A DNA stretch of 64,000 bases from Maylandia zebra (GCF_041146795.1 NC_135178.1:7322844-7386843); one strand, 5' to 3'. Shown: positions 42,290 to 56,149, counted from the stretch's first letter. Translations and numbers: made by a program. The notes: generated from the sequence alone by a model not told the origin.

Positions 42290-42855
42290 ACATGATAACA
42301 TGGCACTGTGCCACGTGCACAGTAGTTTCACAACATACTGGCATCATTGCGTGTCGAATCGGTGGTATTATGAGATACTGACATAACGTGGCATACGCTG
42401 GCATGATATTATCCTCTAATTTGTATCACAGTGTAATGACATGGGCATCATTGCAGTGACCCTTTGGCGTAATGATATCACACTCACATAATGACTTACC
42501 GCTGTACTGACATAATGACATTTTGGCTTATTTACATATTTGTATATTGAGCATATCGTGACATAATGACATTTTGACATATTGACCATATCATGATGTA
42601 ATGATGTTGCTGTCATTGCACTGGCCTCCACAGGGATCTGGGTCCCACTGCTTTGCTGGCATATTGACTGTGATATATGACATAAGGACACACCGAATGG
42701 CATATTGACTTATTCAAAATATTGGCAAATGGCACTGGCATGACTTGGTGACATGCCTGCCTTATTACCAAGATGGTGTTAGTGTGGCTTGTTGGCATTA
42801 TGGCAATGCAACACTGGCACATAGTTGTATAAGTACACATTGACATACGGTTGCT
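42290..42855. repeat. degenerate short-period tandem repeat (TGACATAAT / GGCATATTG-like)
   Basis: Variants of a roughly 9-base unit, such as TGACATAATGACATTTTG, TGGCATATTGAC and CTGGCATGACTTGGTGACAT, recur many times over more than 500 bp without a fixed register. The minus-strand frame shows recurring KCHYV-type words. This looks like a decayed minisatellite. Confidence 0.65.
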
Positions 42856-42951
42856 TAAAACCAGCGCTCTGATGCTTCCTTGCGTCGTAATATTTGTGCA
42901 CCACCATGCAGCCCTGAATTGCCAGGCTGTTCCTTAATGTCAGCGTAGAAA

Positions 42952-43646
42952 TAGGGCTGTGCGATATGACCAAAATCTCATACCCCGATATAAGAATTCT
43001 ATCGTCCCAATAACGACATAAATCACAAAAATGTAACATTTTCTGTAAATTATGTGAATCTCGGGCAGCTCGACTTGCGGGAAGTGTTTCCAGCTGCGCG
43101 TCATGTAGCTGGAGTGTTTTAACAGATGCATGAAACGATACATTTTTAGACATAAGTTGTAACGGCCGCCGTTTTCTTTGTGAGTATTTATTACACGGCG
43201 TGCTGCGGGGAAAAGCCTGTTCTAACGTTTGAGTCTAAGTTTTATTTTTTAGCACCTGGCGGCTCTTTTTTACTTCTCATCTGTAAATAATCTGCTCTTT
43301 CACGTGATTCAGTTTATTTTGAAAAGTCTTAACAGGATCTTGAGCTTTATTGTGAAATGTTTATGTGGAACATAAGCGGACACGCGATGGTGTTACCGTC
43401 CTTGTTGCTAATGACAACACATAAAAACAGGCGCTTGTCCATCCTTAGTGTGGTTATATTAAATATAAGAGAAAGAGAGAACTTTAATACATTAATATAG
43501 CCACTACAGTAACCATCAAAACGATGAGAAAATATTGCCGTAAACAGTTTATTTTGCGACACCACGAAACAAACAATAGCATAAAATGAAACGATAGACG
43601 TTTTTATATCGTCATCCGATATATATCGTTATATCGAACAGCCCTA
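42952..43646. mobile_element. Nonautonomous hAT-like element (copy 2)
   Basis: The TIRs are TAGGGCTGTGCGATAT (left) and TAGGGCTGTTCGATAT (right, reverse complement), 15 of 16 identical. The 695-bp element is flanked by a perfect 8-bp target-site duplication CGTAGAAA at 42944-42951 and 43647-43654, the hallmark of hAT transposition. There is no transposase ORF. It shares its TIR family with the element at 14432-15446. Confidence 0.93.
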
Positions 43647-43654
43647 CGTAGAAA

Positions 43655-46600
43655 TGTTTCTGACTTTATATATTTTTAATGGAGAGCAGAACCAAGAGTA
43701 ACCTGACGTTTCTACATTACCCTGCCCTGGATATAATCAACTTGGGTTACAGTTACTTGTTACAGCTTTATTTTTGCTTTATATTTTTGATGCTCCAGTT
43801 TCCATTCGATGGATGAAACACTCGGGATAACAAGAGTCCTAATCAGATGGTGTAACTAGTGAGAAAGGCTCTTGCAGAGCTTAGACTTGACATAAAACCC
43901 CCTGTCCTCCATCTAATCTTCCCTCTTAAACATCAAACTTATGCAAAAAGAAGCAATGCTCTCTGTAAGAAGTACTTATTTTTTGCTCACTAATGAAAAT
44001 GTTTTGAATCTCTTTGGTGCGCCGCCAATGGCGTTGTTTTCCTTCTTTGCTCTCTGATTATAGAACTGTATAAACTGGGCGAGATTTTGAATTCTTAGTT
44101 GATTGCATGCCTGTAGCCATGCACTTTCTCTGCTTTCCTCTCTAGACCTATTTCTACTGATAGCCTTTTTTTTCCCTGGTACAGAGAGATGTAGTGCACT
44201 TTATATGCAGTTATGCTGAATAGGTGCTGATGTATGTTGAAAACAGTTTTGCAGGTGCCTTGTCAAAATGTGCAGTGGATAGGCAGTAACACAATTCTGT
44301 TTAATATGCTATCAATCACCCGGTAGATTCCCATTTGTACATACAGCATTATGAGTCTGCCTCTCCCCAGACTGTCATGACATTGCTGGTGTTTAGCTGC
44401 TCTCATGTCCTCTAACAGTCTGTCCCTATTGTCTGTTTGTCTGTTTAATATGCGAAGGTGGTCATTCAGGGAGTCGTTTTGGAACAGTGTAAACGAAATC
44501 GGCAACAATGATTAGCTGGCGCTGCAGAGGAAGTGTCCGTCTTTGTGCGAGTGCATTTTGAGACCATCAGGCCTCCCTCAGGTCATCTCGCTGCTGCTCT
44601 CTCAGCCTCGTGGAAGACACTCTAGGAAAAAACCCAAACAGCTCTAGAGTAAATACACTGTAAATGGAGTTACTTAATGGGAGATTTTGCATGCTTAATT
44701 GCAAGTATGGATTGAAGGTCCATTAAAAGACATCAGTGTCTCGGAGTCCAGCATACAGTTTGAATATACTTGAGATGGATTGATCCATTGACTTCCTTTT
44801 CTATCTGAGAGGAGTAATTACAGGCAAAGAGTACTTAATATTTTTCAATACTTTTCTGAATTTGAAAAACAAGAAATAAACCTTTGTTATTGTCCAGGCA
44901 GTCCAGTTTCTGATGCGGGAACTTTATTTTTTTTGTTTTGTTTGTTTGTTCAGTGTATGCAAGCATGCTTCAGGGTGGCACCGTAGAAGTCCAGAGGGAA
45001 ATATCAGGCTTATTTATTGGAGCCTTTTTAGCCCCAGCTCAATAGCAGCAGTCTGATGGCTGGGGTACAGAGGGACTATCTGGCAGAGGAGGAAGTGGGG
45101 GAGGAGCTGGGCTTGGCGTCAGCCCCACTGACAAGCTCTTATTTACCGTTCAGATCTATGACTCATTTTATGTACCTAATCGTAAAGCACAGAGATTTAT
45201 CGGTGGTAACGGGACAGTGGGGGAACACCCCAGGAGACTGCCAGATTCAGCCCCACACTACCTGCTACCCTGGCTTCAGGTTCAGTCTACCTGACCCAAC
45301 ATCTTCTGGGAAAAGGAAGATGAGGAAGTCAATAATTCTGTCAGGTATGGACAGCTGATAGCACATCTAATAAAAAAAGAGGGTCATAAAAATTGGATGC
45401 CTAATGGATGACTCTGTGAGGATTAATAACAGCTTATTGGTCAGGTGCAGTGACCTCTTGCAGAGCTAACAATGCATTGGCCAACTGGGCTATCGCTGCA
45501 AGCAGCACAGCAGTAGATGACCCGACCAATAAACAGTAAGGAAGATTATGAGAATTATATTACTCATACTATTTCTGATACCTGCTGTATTCCCTTATGT
45601 TTTTTTTCCTGGTTTGTGAAGTGCATTTGAATTTTGTTGGTTTATAAATAATGCATTAACTTCTGGGAGGAAAAAACCCCCTAAAGGTTGACATCCTCAC
45701 TTACCATCATATTTTCTCATGTCTGCCACTCCAGAAATGGCAAACGGGGAGGCGGGGGGGCAAAAACAAGAAGGTATTGTAATACTGCCTTTGTTCTGAC
45801 AGGAGCGCTCTTAGAGCCTATTTTATATTCCTGCTGAAAATTAAAATTAAACTTTCATTGTTGTGCATGCTGTTTAATCCAATAACGATCTGATGTAACA
45901 AACTGCCGTAATATCTCTCAGCATACTTAATCGGAGCGGACTTAGCCCTGTCACTTTATATTAACCTCTGCTGCAACAAGAGAAGGGCTTCACTAATCTG
46001 CCATTGTTGGGTTTGGCAGTGTGTAGCTGGTGCAAAACAGATTTGGCAGTCAGCGCAAAAAGTAAAGGCTTTATAATGACAGTGGGGCCTCTCTGCTATT
46101 TGGGCTAATAATGTCAAAATCTAATAATGCTGTGGCCCTTGGAATTAGATGGGAGGTGAAATGGGTGGGAATGGAGGTAATGTGGAAAAGGATTTCGGTG
46201 GGGATCGGGTTTGGCCTCCCCACCTCCTCTCGTTATGTCGTTCGCTTTTAAAATGGCAAATTAGGAAGCAATTTAATCCCTAATGACCTTTTAAATTCTC
46301 CCAGTGTGGGTCTGCGCATGTGTTTGTCTTGTTGTCGATTTAAAATGTATGGTTGTGAAGAGGACGGCTGAAAGAGCGTACTGTCCTGACACATGACAAC
46401 ATAGTTGGATGCAATTGTGTTAACAGGATATTAGATTCGCCAGGAAGCATCCGAGCAAAGGGACCTCAAGAGTCTCGGCTAACGCGGTGATCTCACAGTG
46501 CTCAGCAAGGCGGCATCTGCAGCGTCATCAAAGCGCTCGACTCCTGTGTTTCCCCCCTGAATGCAGCCTTGTAACCAAAAACAAAAAGCTGATTGGATGC

Positions 46601-49600
46601 TCTCCCAGCCTCCCCTCATCCCCTCTGCTGTGGATGAGGTCTCAGCCCGGGAGATAAAATAACAGTTATTTCTCATGTGCTATGCCATTTTGTCAGTTTG
46701 ACTGTTCCACTTATTCAGTGTTTTTTGACTTGCTGAGCTTGAGGGGATGTGAGTGCCATTTCGCAGCTAGATCTGAGTTGTGTTGATTGAATTAGACAAA
46801 GTCGGAAGATAATTAAGAACCGCAAGGCACTGCAAAACTGTCTGCTTCCAAACTGGTGAAAATGAGACGCTGCCACATCAATGAGCTAGCTGGCTCTGCT
46901 TGATGTCAGTGGTGGGTTATATCAGTTGACACCCTTACCTCCTAGTGCTGGAGCCAGTTTCCCTCCTTTTCCCTTTAATGTTTCTCCAAATATGATTAAT
47001 CACAAGCCGTTAAAACCGTTGCTTCTGACAGCGCACCACGTTTGCACAGCTTTGTTTGTTTCTTTCACGCTAGTAATATGATCCTCAGCTGCCAAGTGTG
47101 GTTTTATGGCATAAACACAACCCCAAAGAGGTGTGTCTGGGAGTCAAATGGGAACAGCAGCAACATCTCTTAGACTTAAATCACTTAGTCACTTTAAGTG
47201 TTTGCAGTCGCGTTTGAGAATTTTAAGGAACTTTTGGACATTGATCTCTTGATATCTTGCAATAATCAGATTAAATAATTGTACTGGCAGCGAGATTGCT
47301 AGCTTCTATTTTTCATGGCACCTACTGTAATTTTAATAAAGTGTTTTTACTGCTTAAACATGAAGGTACTGTAAAGTGTATTATAGTCATATTTATCTAT
47401 ATTTACAATTTGGCACCGATGTCTCTTGTCTACTTTGAACTATAACAAGCTTTTGTTTTGTTTCCACAAGACACTCCTTACACTCCAAGGTTATGGGAAC
47501 TCTGCCGAATGCCACATTTTACCAAACGCAGCCATGACTTCTAGTCTAAACTTAAAGTAAACTTTAACAGTATTTTTGGTCATGCAAAAAAACTCCCACA
47601 AACAAATAAGCCAAAACAATCAATGATTTGAATGTAGACATGGACATTATGGCATCATTAAAAGAAGTATTGTAGTTTATTGTAAAAGCACTGCATGTTA
47701 CAGTTCACTGGTCCATCTGCACGGTGAAAAAGCAAATCTGTATTTTTTTGACAGATGTTACTTTTTCACAAAGTCATTTAAGAAATGGGGAGCGGAGGGG
47801 TCAAACAGCTGGATCTGTCTGGTAATGTGCTGGCAGCTCATGTGCAGTCAGGCACCTCTCAGCCTTTCAGTTTCAGCCGTTGTATTTTTCACCCCGTTTT
47901 TATGGATGCCGGCCGAGTCGTGCTTCTCTTTCATTTCCATTGGCGGATAGGTAATGTAGCTGTGAGGTTAATGTTGAGAATCATATAGCTCAGGCACAAT
48001 AAAACTGACACCGCGAGACCCTAAAGAAGTATGTTTATAGTAGCGCGCAGAGTCTGCTTTTGTTTGTGTGAGGTTGAATGCGGAGAAGGATCGGGATTGT
48101 TCCGAGGCCTCCCCAAAGGGTCTGGACTGCATGCGAGGAGGGTGGGAGCGCAGTGGAACACGGGGTGTCAAAGGCTAATTTTCAAAGCCCCTCACGGGCG
48201 CTCATCTCTCACTGTGAAGTGGCAAGCGTGGCAAGTGGCTTGCATGTTGTCATGGATACTAAAGCATGGGACCCCAGAGATGGGGAGCGGGGGACGAATG
48301 GCTGCCCTGTCTATAGGATTCCTGTCAACTCTGGCCTGATAGATGGCATTGACGGATCATTTTTCATACTGTAATTGTTCTTAGCAAACACAGAATACCC
48401 TCTAGTATAAACAGTGGTGTGCCGGCGGGCTAATAAAGTGGGAAAATGGAAAGGGATTCACTGATCCACAGCCTCTTTCAGTTTAAGAGACAATGCCTCT
48501 GTTGTCCAGGCGAGGCTTTCTGATTAGAGCTGTGAAGGCTGAGGAAAAAGCCCGGCCGAGAGAATAAAACAAGGCAATCATAAAGCAAACGGCAGTCACT
48601 TCTCTGTATCGATGTGGCTAGGCGGGGGTGAAGTCTGTGAGAAGTGTTGACAGCTGAAGGAACAACAGGAGTAGGTCTAGGAGTGATTCGTTTTCTCCCC
48701 CCTCTCTATTTGGCCAGTGAAACGGTGAGGGAGAATGCTTGTCCAAGATAACAAATACAGCACAAGTGCAGATGCATAGCAGGGACTGGGAGCTCTATCT
48801 GCCAAGCTCTGAGATAGCCAAGCGCCTGAGCTGGGTGCAAATGACTCTGGGTACAAAGGTACTATTTGTTCACCCTTGTTTTTGTATGGGGCCCCGTGTC
48901 TCTGCTATTACTATTGGGATTGACCCAGTGCCATCTTGGAATGCTCTTCCTGTGCACGGGGCTGCCGAGGTATGTAAGGGACATGACCTGGGACTTATGA
49001 TGTCAACTGGAATCAGCGGAGCTCCGATCCAGCTTTCATTAGTTGTGATTCTTTAAGAAATCCCTTCAGAGGTGCAGATTAATGGTGATGGCGGAGAGCC
49101 AGGGCACCAGCTGGACACAATACTTTGGAATTCTCACCAGAGCAGAGGGTGTAATGTACCCATCATATCCTGGGTGATTAAAATTTTAGCAAATTACATC
49201 AAACTTTTGAGATGCCCACACTTTTGCTCACTCATTTGCTCTCTTCATAGCTATTGAGGGAGCCTGTTTATCTCTCGCCGCCGCTTCATAGTCCAGCTGT
49301 AACCGTTTTTGTTGGGGTTTTTTTTTTAATGCAGGAGGAGGTCGGTAGGTGGATGATTCGTTGACTAATGTGTGTGTTGGAGGGGGACCTGCAGATGTTG
49401 TGTGGTGAGGCGAGCAGTCCTGGCACTCCTCGTGGAGCACCTCGCCCTTCTGACTGCACTGTGACACGCCGTGACGCCCGAAACACTTTAGGCTGACCCG
49501 GCCGCTCACCTCCTGCCTGATGGACAGATTAAAGGACCATTAAACATAATTACTGTTTCAGTTGGAGAGGCCAACTCATCCTGTCAGAAATGGTTACAAA

Positions 49601-51284
49601 TTGCTTTACCTCTGCTCCCCCCCGCACGGCTCTTAAATTCTGAATTTCATTACATTTGTCTACTTTCTTGCCATCAACAAGTTCGGGCTTTGAAAGCAGA
49701 AATGGGTTTAGTGCGGAGAATTGAATAGGCAAATGGTGATTAATGGAAGCGTTTGAGAAATGTATTTTTGGAGCTTGCTTTGTAAAGGTTTTTCAGCTTC
49801 TGTGGCTCTAAGCCAATCAAAACGAGCGTGATGGCTGTGGAGAGGAGTGTGACAGGTAGTTGATGTGATCTGGAGTGGAGCGGTGTGAGTGTGTGGTCTG
49901 CTGCGCTGTCTGTCTGATTATGTAAAATGTGGTGAGGTGGTGTAACGTTGGCTGGCTGTTGCAGTGGTTTTTGCCAGCTTCACAGGGCCTGTTGCCAGTT
50001 TTACATGAGAATGTGCAGCAGTGCCTCGTAATGCTCTCTCTGCTCTCGGTATCCATAAGAAAACCCACACTGCCGCCCTAGGGAAATTGGTCGATACCAT
50101 CATCCCAGCTGGAGGCCCAGGCGGCAGACAGTTTCCCCATTTTTTTTATTTTTTTTTATTTTTTAAAAAAACATCAACACTGATGTTTACTATGAGATCT
50201 TCCTCTACTGTAACCTGCCCCTCTTGCGCCCCTTCTCTTCCTCATTTAGCTGATTATTACACCCATGGTGAGAACAAACAGTTTCCTTACTTAATAATTC
50301 ACATCACTTTCATCTGATACTCAGTTACCATGGGCAATTTAGTAGTTGAATAATTTTGTGAAAAATTCATTTATTATCGCTGTGCGTTATGAATCTGCAG
50401 AGACAGAGAGTGGAGTAGTGGAGGATTTTAAATTGCGTCTGTGGAGCGAGAGATCCGAGGGTAGGTAATGTGTTCTAATGTTCTCAGCCATATGCATTGT
50501 TTTCAGGGCTCATCGGTTTTACATCGATTCCCACTGAAGTGTTTAATTGCATCATGAATATGATCTAATTCTGTCCTTTTCACTGAAACTGGAGCACTCT
50601 CTGTAAATGATGTACGGCCTTGACAGCACCACATCAGGATGTATTTTATATGGAATGTAAATTATAGTGTTAAATTAGCCTGGAAAGATAACTAGCTGGC
50701 ACGGGGGAATGGACTCAACAGTTTAATTTAGTGTCAAAAGGCCGTGAAGGGATAAATCACCTCTCTCTCCCCTCTCTGCTGTGCCATATTAGGCTTTAAT
50801 CATTCTCTTTTCTTGTAATATCACTTGTTTCTCACTGCTGCCTAAGGAGTTCTTGAGAACTACACTGCATTTCTTGCAGCATCAGTCGGCTGCTTACAAA
50901 TGCTTCAATTTGAGCATATAGAAGACAAAGCTTGCATCTTTCACTTTCACAGTTTTCCCCCCCCCCTACTTGAAATACAAGCAATTTAGCTTTCCCCTGA
51001 AGATCCCAAATGGCTCCTAAAGACCTAAACTAGCTCTCTTTACTCGTAGCAGCATCTTTTTGTCACGCGAGAAAGTACTCAGTTGTAATAGGGCCTGAAA
51101 AATTAGGCCAGCACGGAACTGCTGGAAACCGCAGTCCCTGGAGTGGCCACTGGAGGCTGCCTCCAAAACCGAGCCAGTCCCCACAGTCTCTTAAGTTAAA
51201 ATGCCCATATTAACAGCATTAAATGGTGTGTTTATAGCCTAGTACAAAAACTTGCTTTGGTCTCCATGGGTAGTTTCCTGCTTC
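43655..51284 (+). other. cux2: cux2 intron 1, block 43655-51284
   Basis: There is no recognised gene. The 100-codon frame at 45056-45358 has no known motif. The part at 46020-46330 is a candidate conserved noncoding element. Elsewhere I see only short homopolymers (T-rich at 50140-50165, A-rich at 50165-50171). Confidence 0.5.
46020..46330. promoter_or_regulatory. candidate conserved noncoding element in cux2 intron
   Basis: The block is dense in homeodomain-type TAAT/ATTA cores (GCTAATAATG, TCTAATAATG, GGAATTAGAT, AAATTAGG, TTTAATCCCTAATGAC) in non-repetitive context. This composition is typical of developmental intronic enhancers. Conservation is not demonstrated. Confidence 0.35.
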
Positions 51285-51437
51285 AGCTGTACTATGGGTG
51301 ATTTGGTATGCTTTCTGGTAGAGAAAGTCACTGGTTTGAGTCCAGCTGGAGATGCAAATCACCTTTGGGGTTGAACCAGGAAGGACATCTGGCATAACCC
51401 TGCCAAACCAAACATCTGGAGCTACCCCTGTGGCAAG
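51285..51437 (+). repeat. SINE-like element with Pol III box-B-like motif
   Basis: It contains GGTTTGAGTCC, a near match to a tRNA B box, followed by GGAACCAGGAAGGGCATCC-like sequence (here GAACCAGGAAGGACATCTGG) and ACCCTGCCAAACCAAACATC. These are hallmark blocks of a common fish tRNA-derived SINE. It is degraded. Confidence 0.65.
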
Positions 51438-51599
51438 CATTTGTTTCCATTTGGGTCCTGGTAAAGCTAAAGTTGGGGTTCTTGCTGCTTTGATTTGATT
51501 TTAAGTCACCCAGACATAAGCAGCTATAGCTCCCAGAGGTCTGCTGGGCATCACCTCCACTACAGTGAGTTGATTTGGTGCCTTTTGGAGTATTCTTAA

Positions 51600-51904
51600 C
51601 CTCCTAAGACCCGAACTCTTTCATGGCATGCATTTTCACTTTCTCTTTGCTATTTGGGCTGATTGGGCCCTGATGAGTGTAAAAACAAAGAATTACCTGA
51701 TTTTTTTTTTTTTTTTACCTGATTTTTGTTTCTGAGAAAAATAAGATCCACGTAAGAGGACATTCGTTTTAAATTTCGATAGAATAGTGGCAGTATAATG
51801 TCCTCATAAGTGGATGTCAGGCCCTTGTAGAGCACAATTTAGTATTTTGGTCTAGACAACCCAAAATGTGATGTCCACATATGTGGATGCGAGGTCCTAG
51901 GAGG
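51600..51904. mobile_element. piggyBac-like MITE, 305 bp
   Basis: The ends CCTCCTAAGACC and CCTCCTAGGACC (right end, reverse complement) form an inverted repeat. TTAA flanks both sides (51596-51599 and 51905-51908), the target duplication of piggyBac-type transposons. There is no ORF of note, and an internal T run lies at 51701-51716. Confidence 0.88.
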
Positions 51905-54900
51905 TTAATGTACATATCTGACAAATCTTTTTTTTTTTTTTATACTTTTTTTTTCTTAGTTGCCAGGCTGTTTATATATGTGTATTGAATCCTTGGAGCT
52001 TGCTAGCCTTAGCCAATAACTTACACTACATCATAAAAAACAACAACATTATAGCCAGCACTAAAAACCTAACTTTGAGACTATAAAATGCAGAATCCAG
52101 AAACCAATGGGTGATGTCAAGGTGTCTAGGTCCATCTTTTATATTCTTCTATGGAACAGACAAAAGAAGGTTAGGAGTGTAAGGCGTCACTGCGTAGGTG
52201 GGGGTATTCTTAAACAGATAAAAGCTGTTAGGAGATAGACTTGGGCTTTATAACAAGGATCTCCCCCCGTTTCCTGTCCTCAAGGCTGGAGTGTTTGTCT
52301 GAGTGGCCTTCGCTATTATCCAGAGCTACCCTCCATAGGCCGCTGTGCCTGGGAGCAGCCCTCTTGCAGCCCGGCCCTATCTACTATGATTGTGTCCTTG
52401 ACAACAACTACAAGAATCCACCTGGCCAAGATCTGGGTTTTAATGTGAGAACTCGTTTGGCTTTGTGTTCCCAGAGCCCTCATTGTGAATTGACATTCAC
52501 TTTAATTCACTTCTTACCCACTTGATGGGGATGGGTACATAGATGGAGGAAGACGGGCTCAAGGAAGAGCTGAATTGGTACCTCAGGTGATTCAAATTCC
52601 TATATCTTTAAAAAAAACAAAACGTGGTGAGTCACAGACATCCTATAAACCAACTACTGCTCACTCAGGGTACCTCCTCACACTTTGAATTCCTCTCAGT
52701 ATACCGCTGAATCTGACAGCTCTCTGGAGAAAAGAGCCCTTAAATTATCAAGTGGGGCTCTAGTTGTTTTCCTTGTTGTTTTCAACTCCTAAAAGGAGGG
52801 GGTAGGGTGGGCTTTGGGGATGAATTGGTATGTTAAATGAGCTATGGGAGGTCTGCTGAGTTTTTTGTTTTTTTTTTGAGTAGGGGGGAGTTCAGTCAGA
52901 CGAGAATTGCTGCGTTGGGTGTTTGAGGCAGCTGTGTGAAGTCATTTTCCGGGAGTGCAAGCGGGAGAGAGGTGCGGATTAGGCAGCGCCTCTGAGCCGG
53001 AACAAGTCTGTCTGGGAAGGGATGAAGGCTACAAACCATAGATCTAATTCCCTCTCACGCTGCTAGACAGCAGAGACACTCACACATAGCCAGTGTGAAT
53101 TAGGCCCATTTGCTCCCCTCACTCTGAAGCGAGCGAACACGGGGAGCAGACAGGGAGAAGTTGACATACTCCTCACATCCTGCCCTCGCTCCCGACTCCC
53201 CGCGCTGCTTCCAGCCCACCTCCAAAAGCTGTCTCCAGCTCACGCTCGTTTTTTTTTGTTTTGTTTTTTTTATTGTTTCTTGTGCTGCAGGTCTTTATTA
53301 TTGCTGACATTAACATGAACACAGTGCAAAAACAGGCTCCAGTGTAATCCTGTGAGAGGGGGTGGAAAAAGGGCATTCCACTGGCAGTGCAGAAAATGTT
53401 TGCACCTGTGGCCACATTGATCGCGTGCTTGAAACTCCAATGCTCTGAAGTTCATGTCTTTTTAATGTGTGTAATGCCTCGCCTCAGGTCATGCGATTGC
53501 CCCGAGGTTACGGAAGGTCCACGAGGCTGCGTGCGGTGGTGGATTAGCTGTCCTCCTTCCTCCCTGCCTACCTTGATAAACATGGCACCCTCTCTTTGGC
53601 TCTGCGTGCACGGAGCCAAACCTAGTGCCCTCTCGTCCACACACAAAAACCTGACCCCAGAGCTCAGATCAATGCAGCTGACCCAGATACACTGTCCCCC
53701 TGTCTCTTTGTGATTGGACATACAGTGGTTTGCTTGTGGGTCAGAGGCAGCAGGGGAAGTTACAATTCAGAGCTGAATGCTATCCACCATGTAAAGCAGG
53801 CACACAGTGGCCTTGAGGCTGTTTGAATTTCACCCAAAGTGTGAGCAGTATTTCTGTTTTTTCTTGCAATTCCACCGGCATGGAAAAACACAGGTGGCTT
53901 TAGTTATTAAGCTTTTGTTTAAGAGCTTTGCTAGTTGTGAAGAAAGATGGAGATGTTGGTGTAAGAGGCTCCCCCTACCCCCCGTCCTCTCCCTGTTGTG
54001 CTTGTCTCTCCCATCACAGCCCTCTCCACCCTGCGTGCCCAGTAATGAGTTGTATTACATGCTCTGTGGTGGGCATGTCTTGTGTTAGGGGCCTGTATTC
54101 AATCTTTGTACTGTGAATGCAGGGGAAGGCTCTTTGTGTGTCTTTGAGATGCGCTGAATTGAGACGGTGTGCACCGAGTGAAGCTGATGAGGAGAGAGCG
54201 AGTCCTGAGAGGAACATGTGGATGCCTGGCAGGCAGCGAAACGCTCTTGTATGTTTGTGCGCGCTTGTGCGTAGACGCCGTGTTTACGCCGTGTGCGTTC
54301 GCCGTGTGCGTTCGCCTTTGGAGGGGCGGATTTCAAGGAAGTGTGCTGCTGAGCTGGATGCGAGTTGAATTAGTCTTAGTAATTCAGTTTACTTATCCCC
54401 ACATTTTCAAATGGCACGCCAAGAGGTAGTGTATATTATATGAATGAAAATCTACTCCAGTCGGCTCATTCATCACTTGAGCCTCTCATTGTAACCCGCT
54501 CTGTGGACTGGCGAGGGGCCTAGCTATGGGCTAAGTGATTTTTATGAGGGAGCATCATGGGGCTCAGGTCTTATTCCTTTTTGTAGGAATGCATTTTCTA
54601 CTTAGATGGCAACAAACTGCATTTGCACTTAAAACATATTCTGTAATCTTCTGTTATTTTACATACAAATTGCATCCTGGGCGATGCATTCATCATTGCT
54701 CATATCCAGCCCACTCTTAAATGAAAAATGTATCTGAGATGAATAATGGATCCTTCCATAGTATAATTTTATGTTTCTTGAATATACTCGAGAGTTCCTC
54801 CTCTGCTATATCCTCTAAATTTTTCTGCCTTGCCTGGATGAAGTTTTAGATATGAAGAAAAATTACTTATTTACCGTGGTTATTGTTTACCTGAGAAAAT

Positions 54901-56149
54901 TTTACAATATGAATCCTCTTCAGTACAGATAATATGTGGAGTATGGCGTCGAAGGAAGAAAAAAAAGCACTCTGCCGTTGTACAACTCCAGGATACTTCA
55001 TATTTGAACGGCAGTCAGTCACGATCGTGTAGCGTCTTAAATGTTTAGTGTGTGGAACTCTCGGTCGGGAGATGATGGGGTTTGTAGACAGCTAGCGTAC
55101 ACGGCTGCTGATGTAGTGGCAGTGTGGTGGGGTTTCCTCTTGGGGGGGCTATGGGTGGGCAGCCGTGTGTGAAGCTGGGAGAATTGAGGTTGAGTAGCCG
55201 AGCCCTCTGTCTTTATCTCTAATTACATGGTGAGTCTTGGGGAGATTGGGCAGCACTGTAAAGCCCCGGCAGATAGCTTTGCGGCACCCTCCCCCTGGCT
55301 GTTACAGCGCAGGATCTAGGGGTGTGAAGCAGAACCAGGTCTGGTGGGGCCCTAATGCCCCCACAGATTTTCTCTCTGGGGAGCCCCGGGCGTTCTTTCC
55401 TCTCCATGGCAGCGCCGCAGTCTGCCGCATTCCAACCTGCCGCTCGGGGAGAAGCACACCGAGGCTCCGGGAGCCCACTCTGTCGTGCTCTACTTGCTCC
55501 TGTCGGTTTTTTGTCGTCCCCGAAGTTTCGCAGCTCGTCCTGGGAGACGTCTTGACACAGAGTTGCAGATGGGAGGCACTGGACCGAGGCAGCTGGTGTC
55601 ACAATGTGGATTGGAATTCACAGTTGGGATAAAATATGAAACAAATATGTCATTACACATATGTTTTCCACTGTTTGTTCACCCAGCTGTTTCCTAGCTC
55701 AGCTCCCCCCACTCCCCCTTGCCTTGCCATATAAACCTGGGTAGGGCTGACTACTAATAATCCATGATTTGTCCCATTGTGCCCCATTTATTTTATTTTT
55801 TCCCCCCAGTTACTTATGAGCATTATCCTCTGTAGCTGTCACTTTGGTCTGCTCAAAAGAGCTGTGCCTGCTGGAATTTAATGTTTACACTTGTTTTTGA
55901 TGATACGAGGCGACGCCATCAAAAGGCGGCAGAGAACATACTTCACTACAAATGAAGGCAGAATAATTCCCAGTCAGTTAAGTGTCCTTTGATTCTTTTG
56001 CAAGTTTAATCTGCAGAAATCAATAAAAGGATGCACGTTGGGCCTGGGAGTCAACAGCAGCCGTGTTTGATGGGTAAACGGACAGCCAAATGGATGATGC
56101 GGGGGAGCATTCATCTTTCTTTAGGCAAATTGGGCTGCTAGGTCCCGAC

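Noticed and set aside
45056-45358. 100-codon + strand frame starting MAGVQRDYLAEEE
   Set aside because: It lies inside the cux2 intron and has no family motif, promoter or splice support. A single frame of this size is expected by chance in 34 kb.
51285-51360. Functional tRNA gene at the B-box-like motif
   Set aside because: No paired A box or cloverleaf; the downstream blocks mark it as a SINE copy.
55219-55632. Frames of 127-131 codons on both strands
   Set aside because: GC-rich segment open in several phases at once; no protein family signature.
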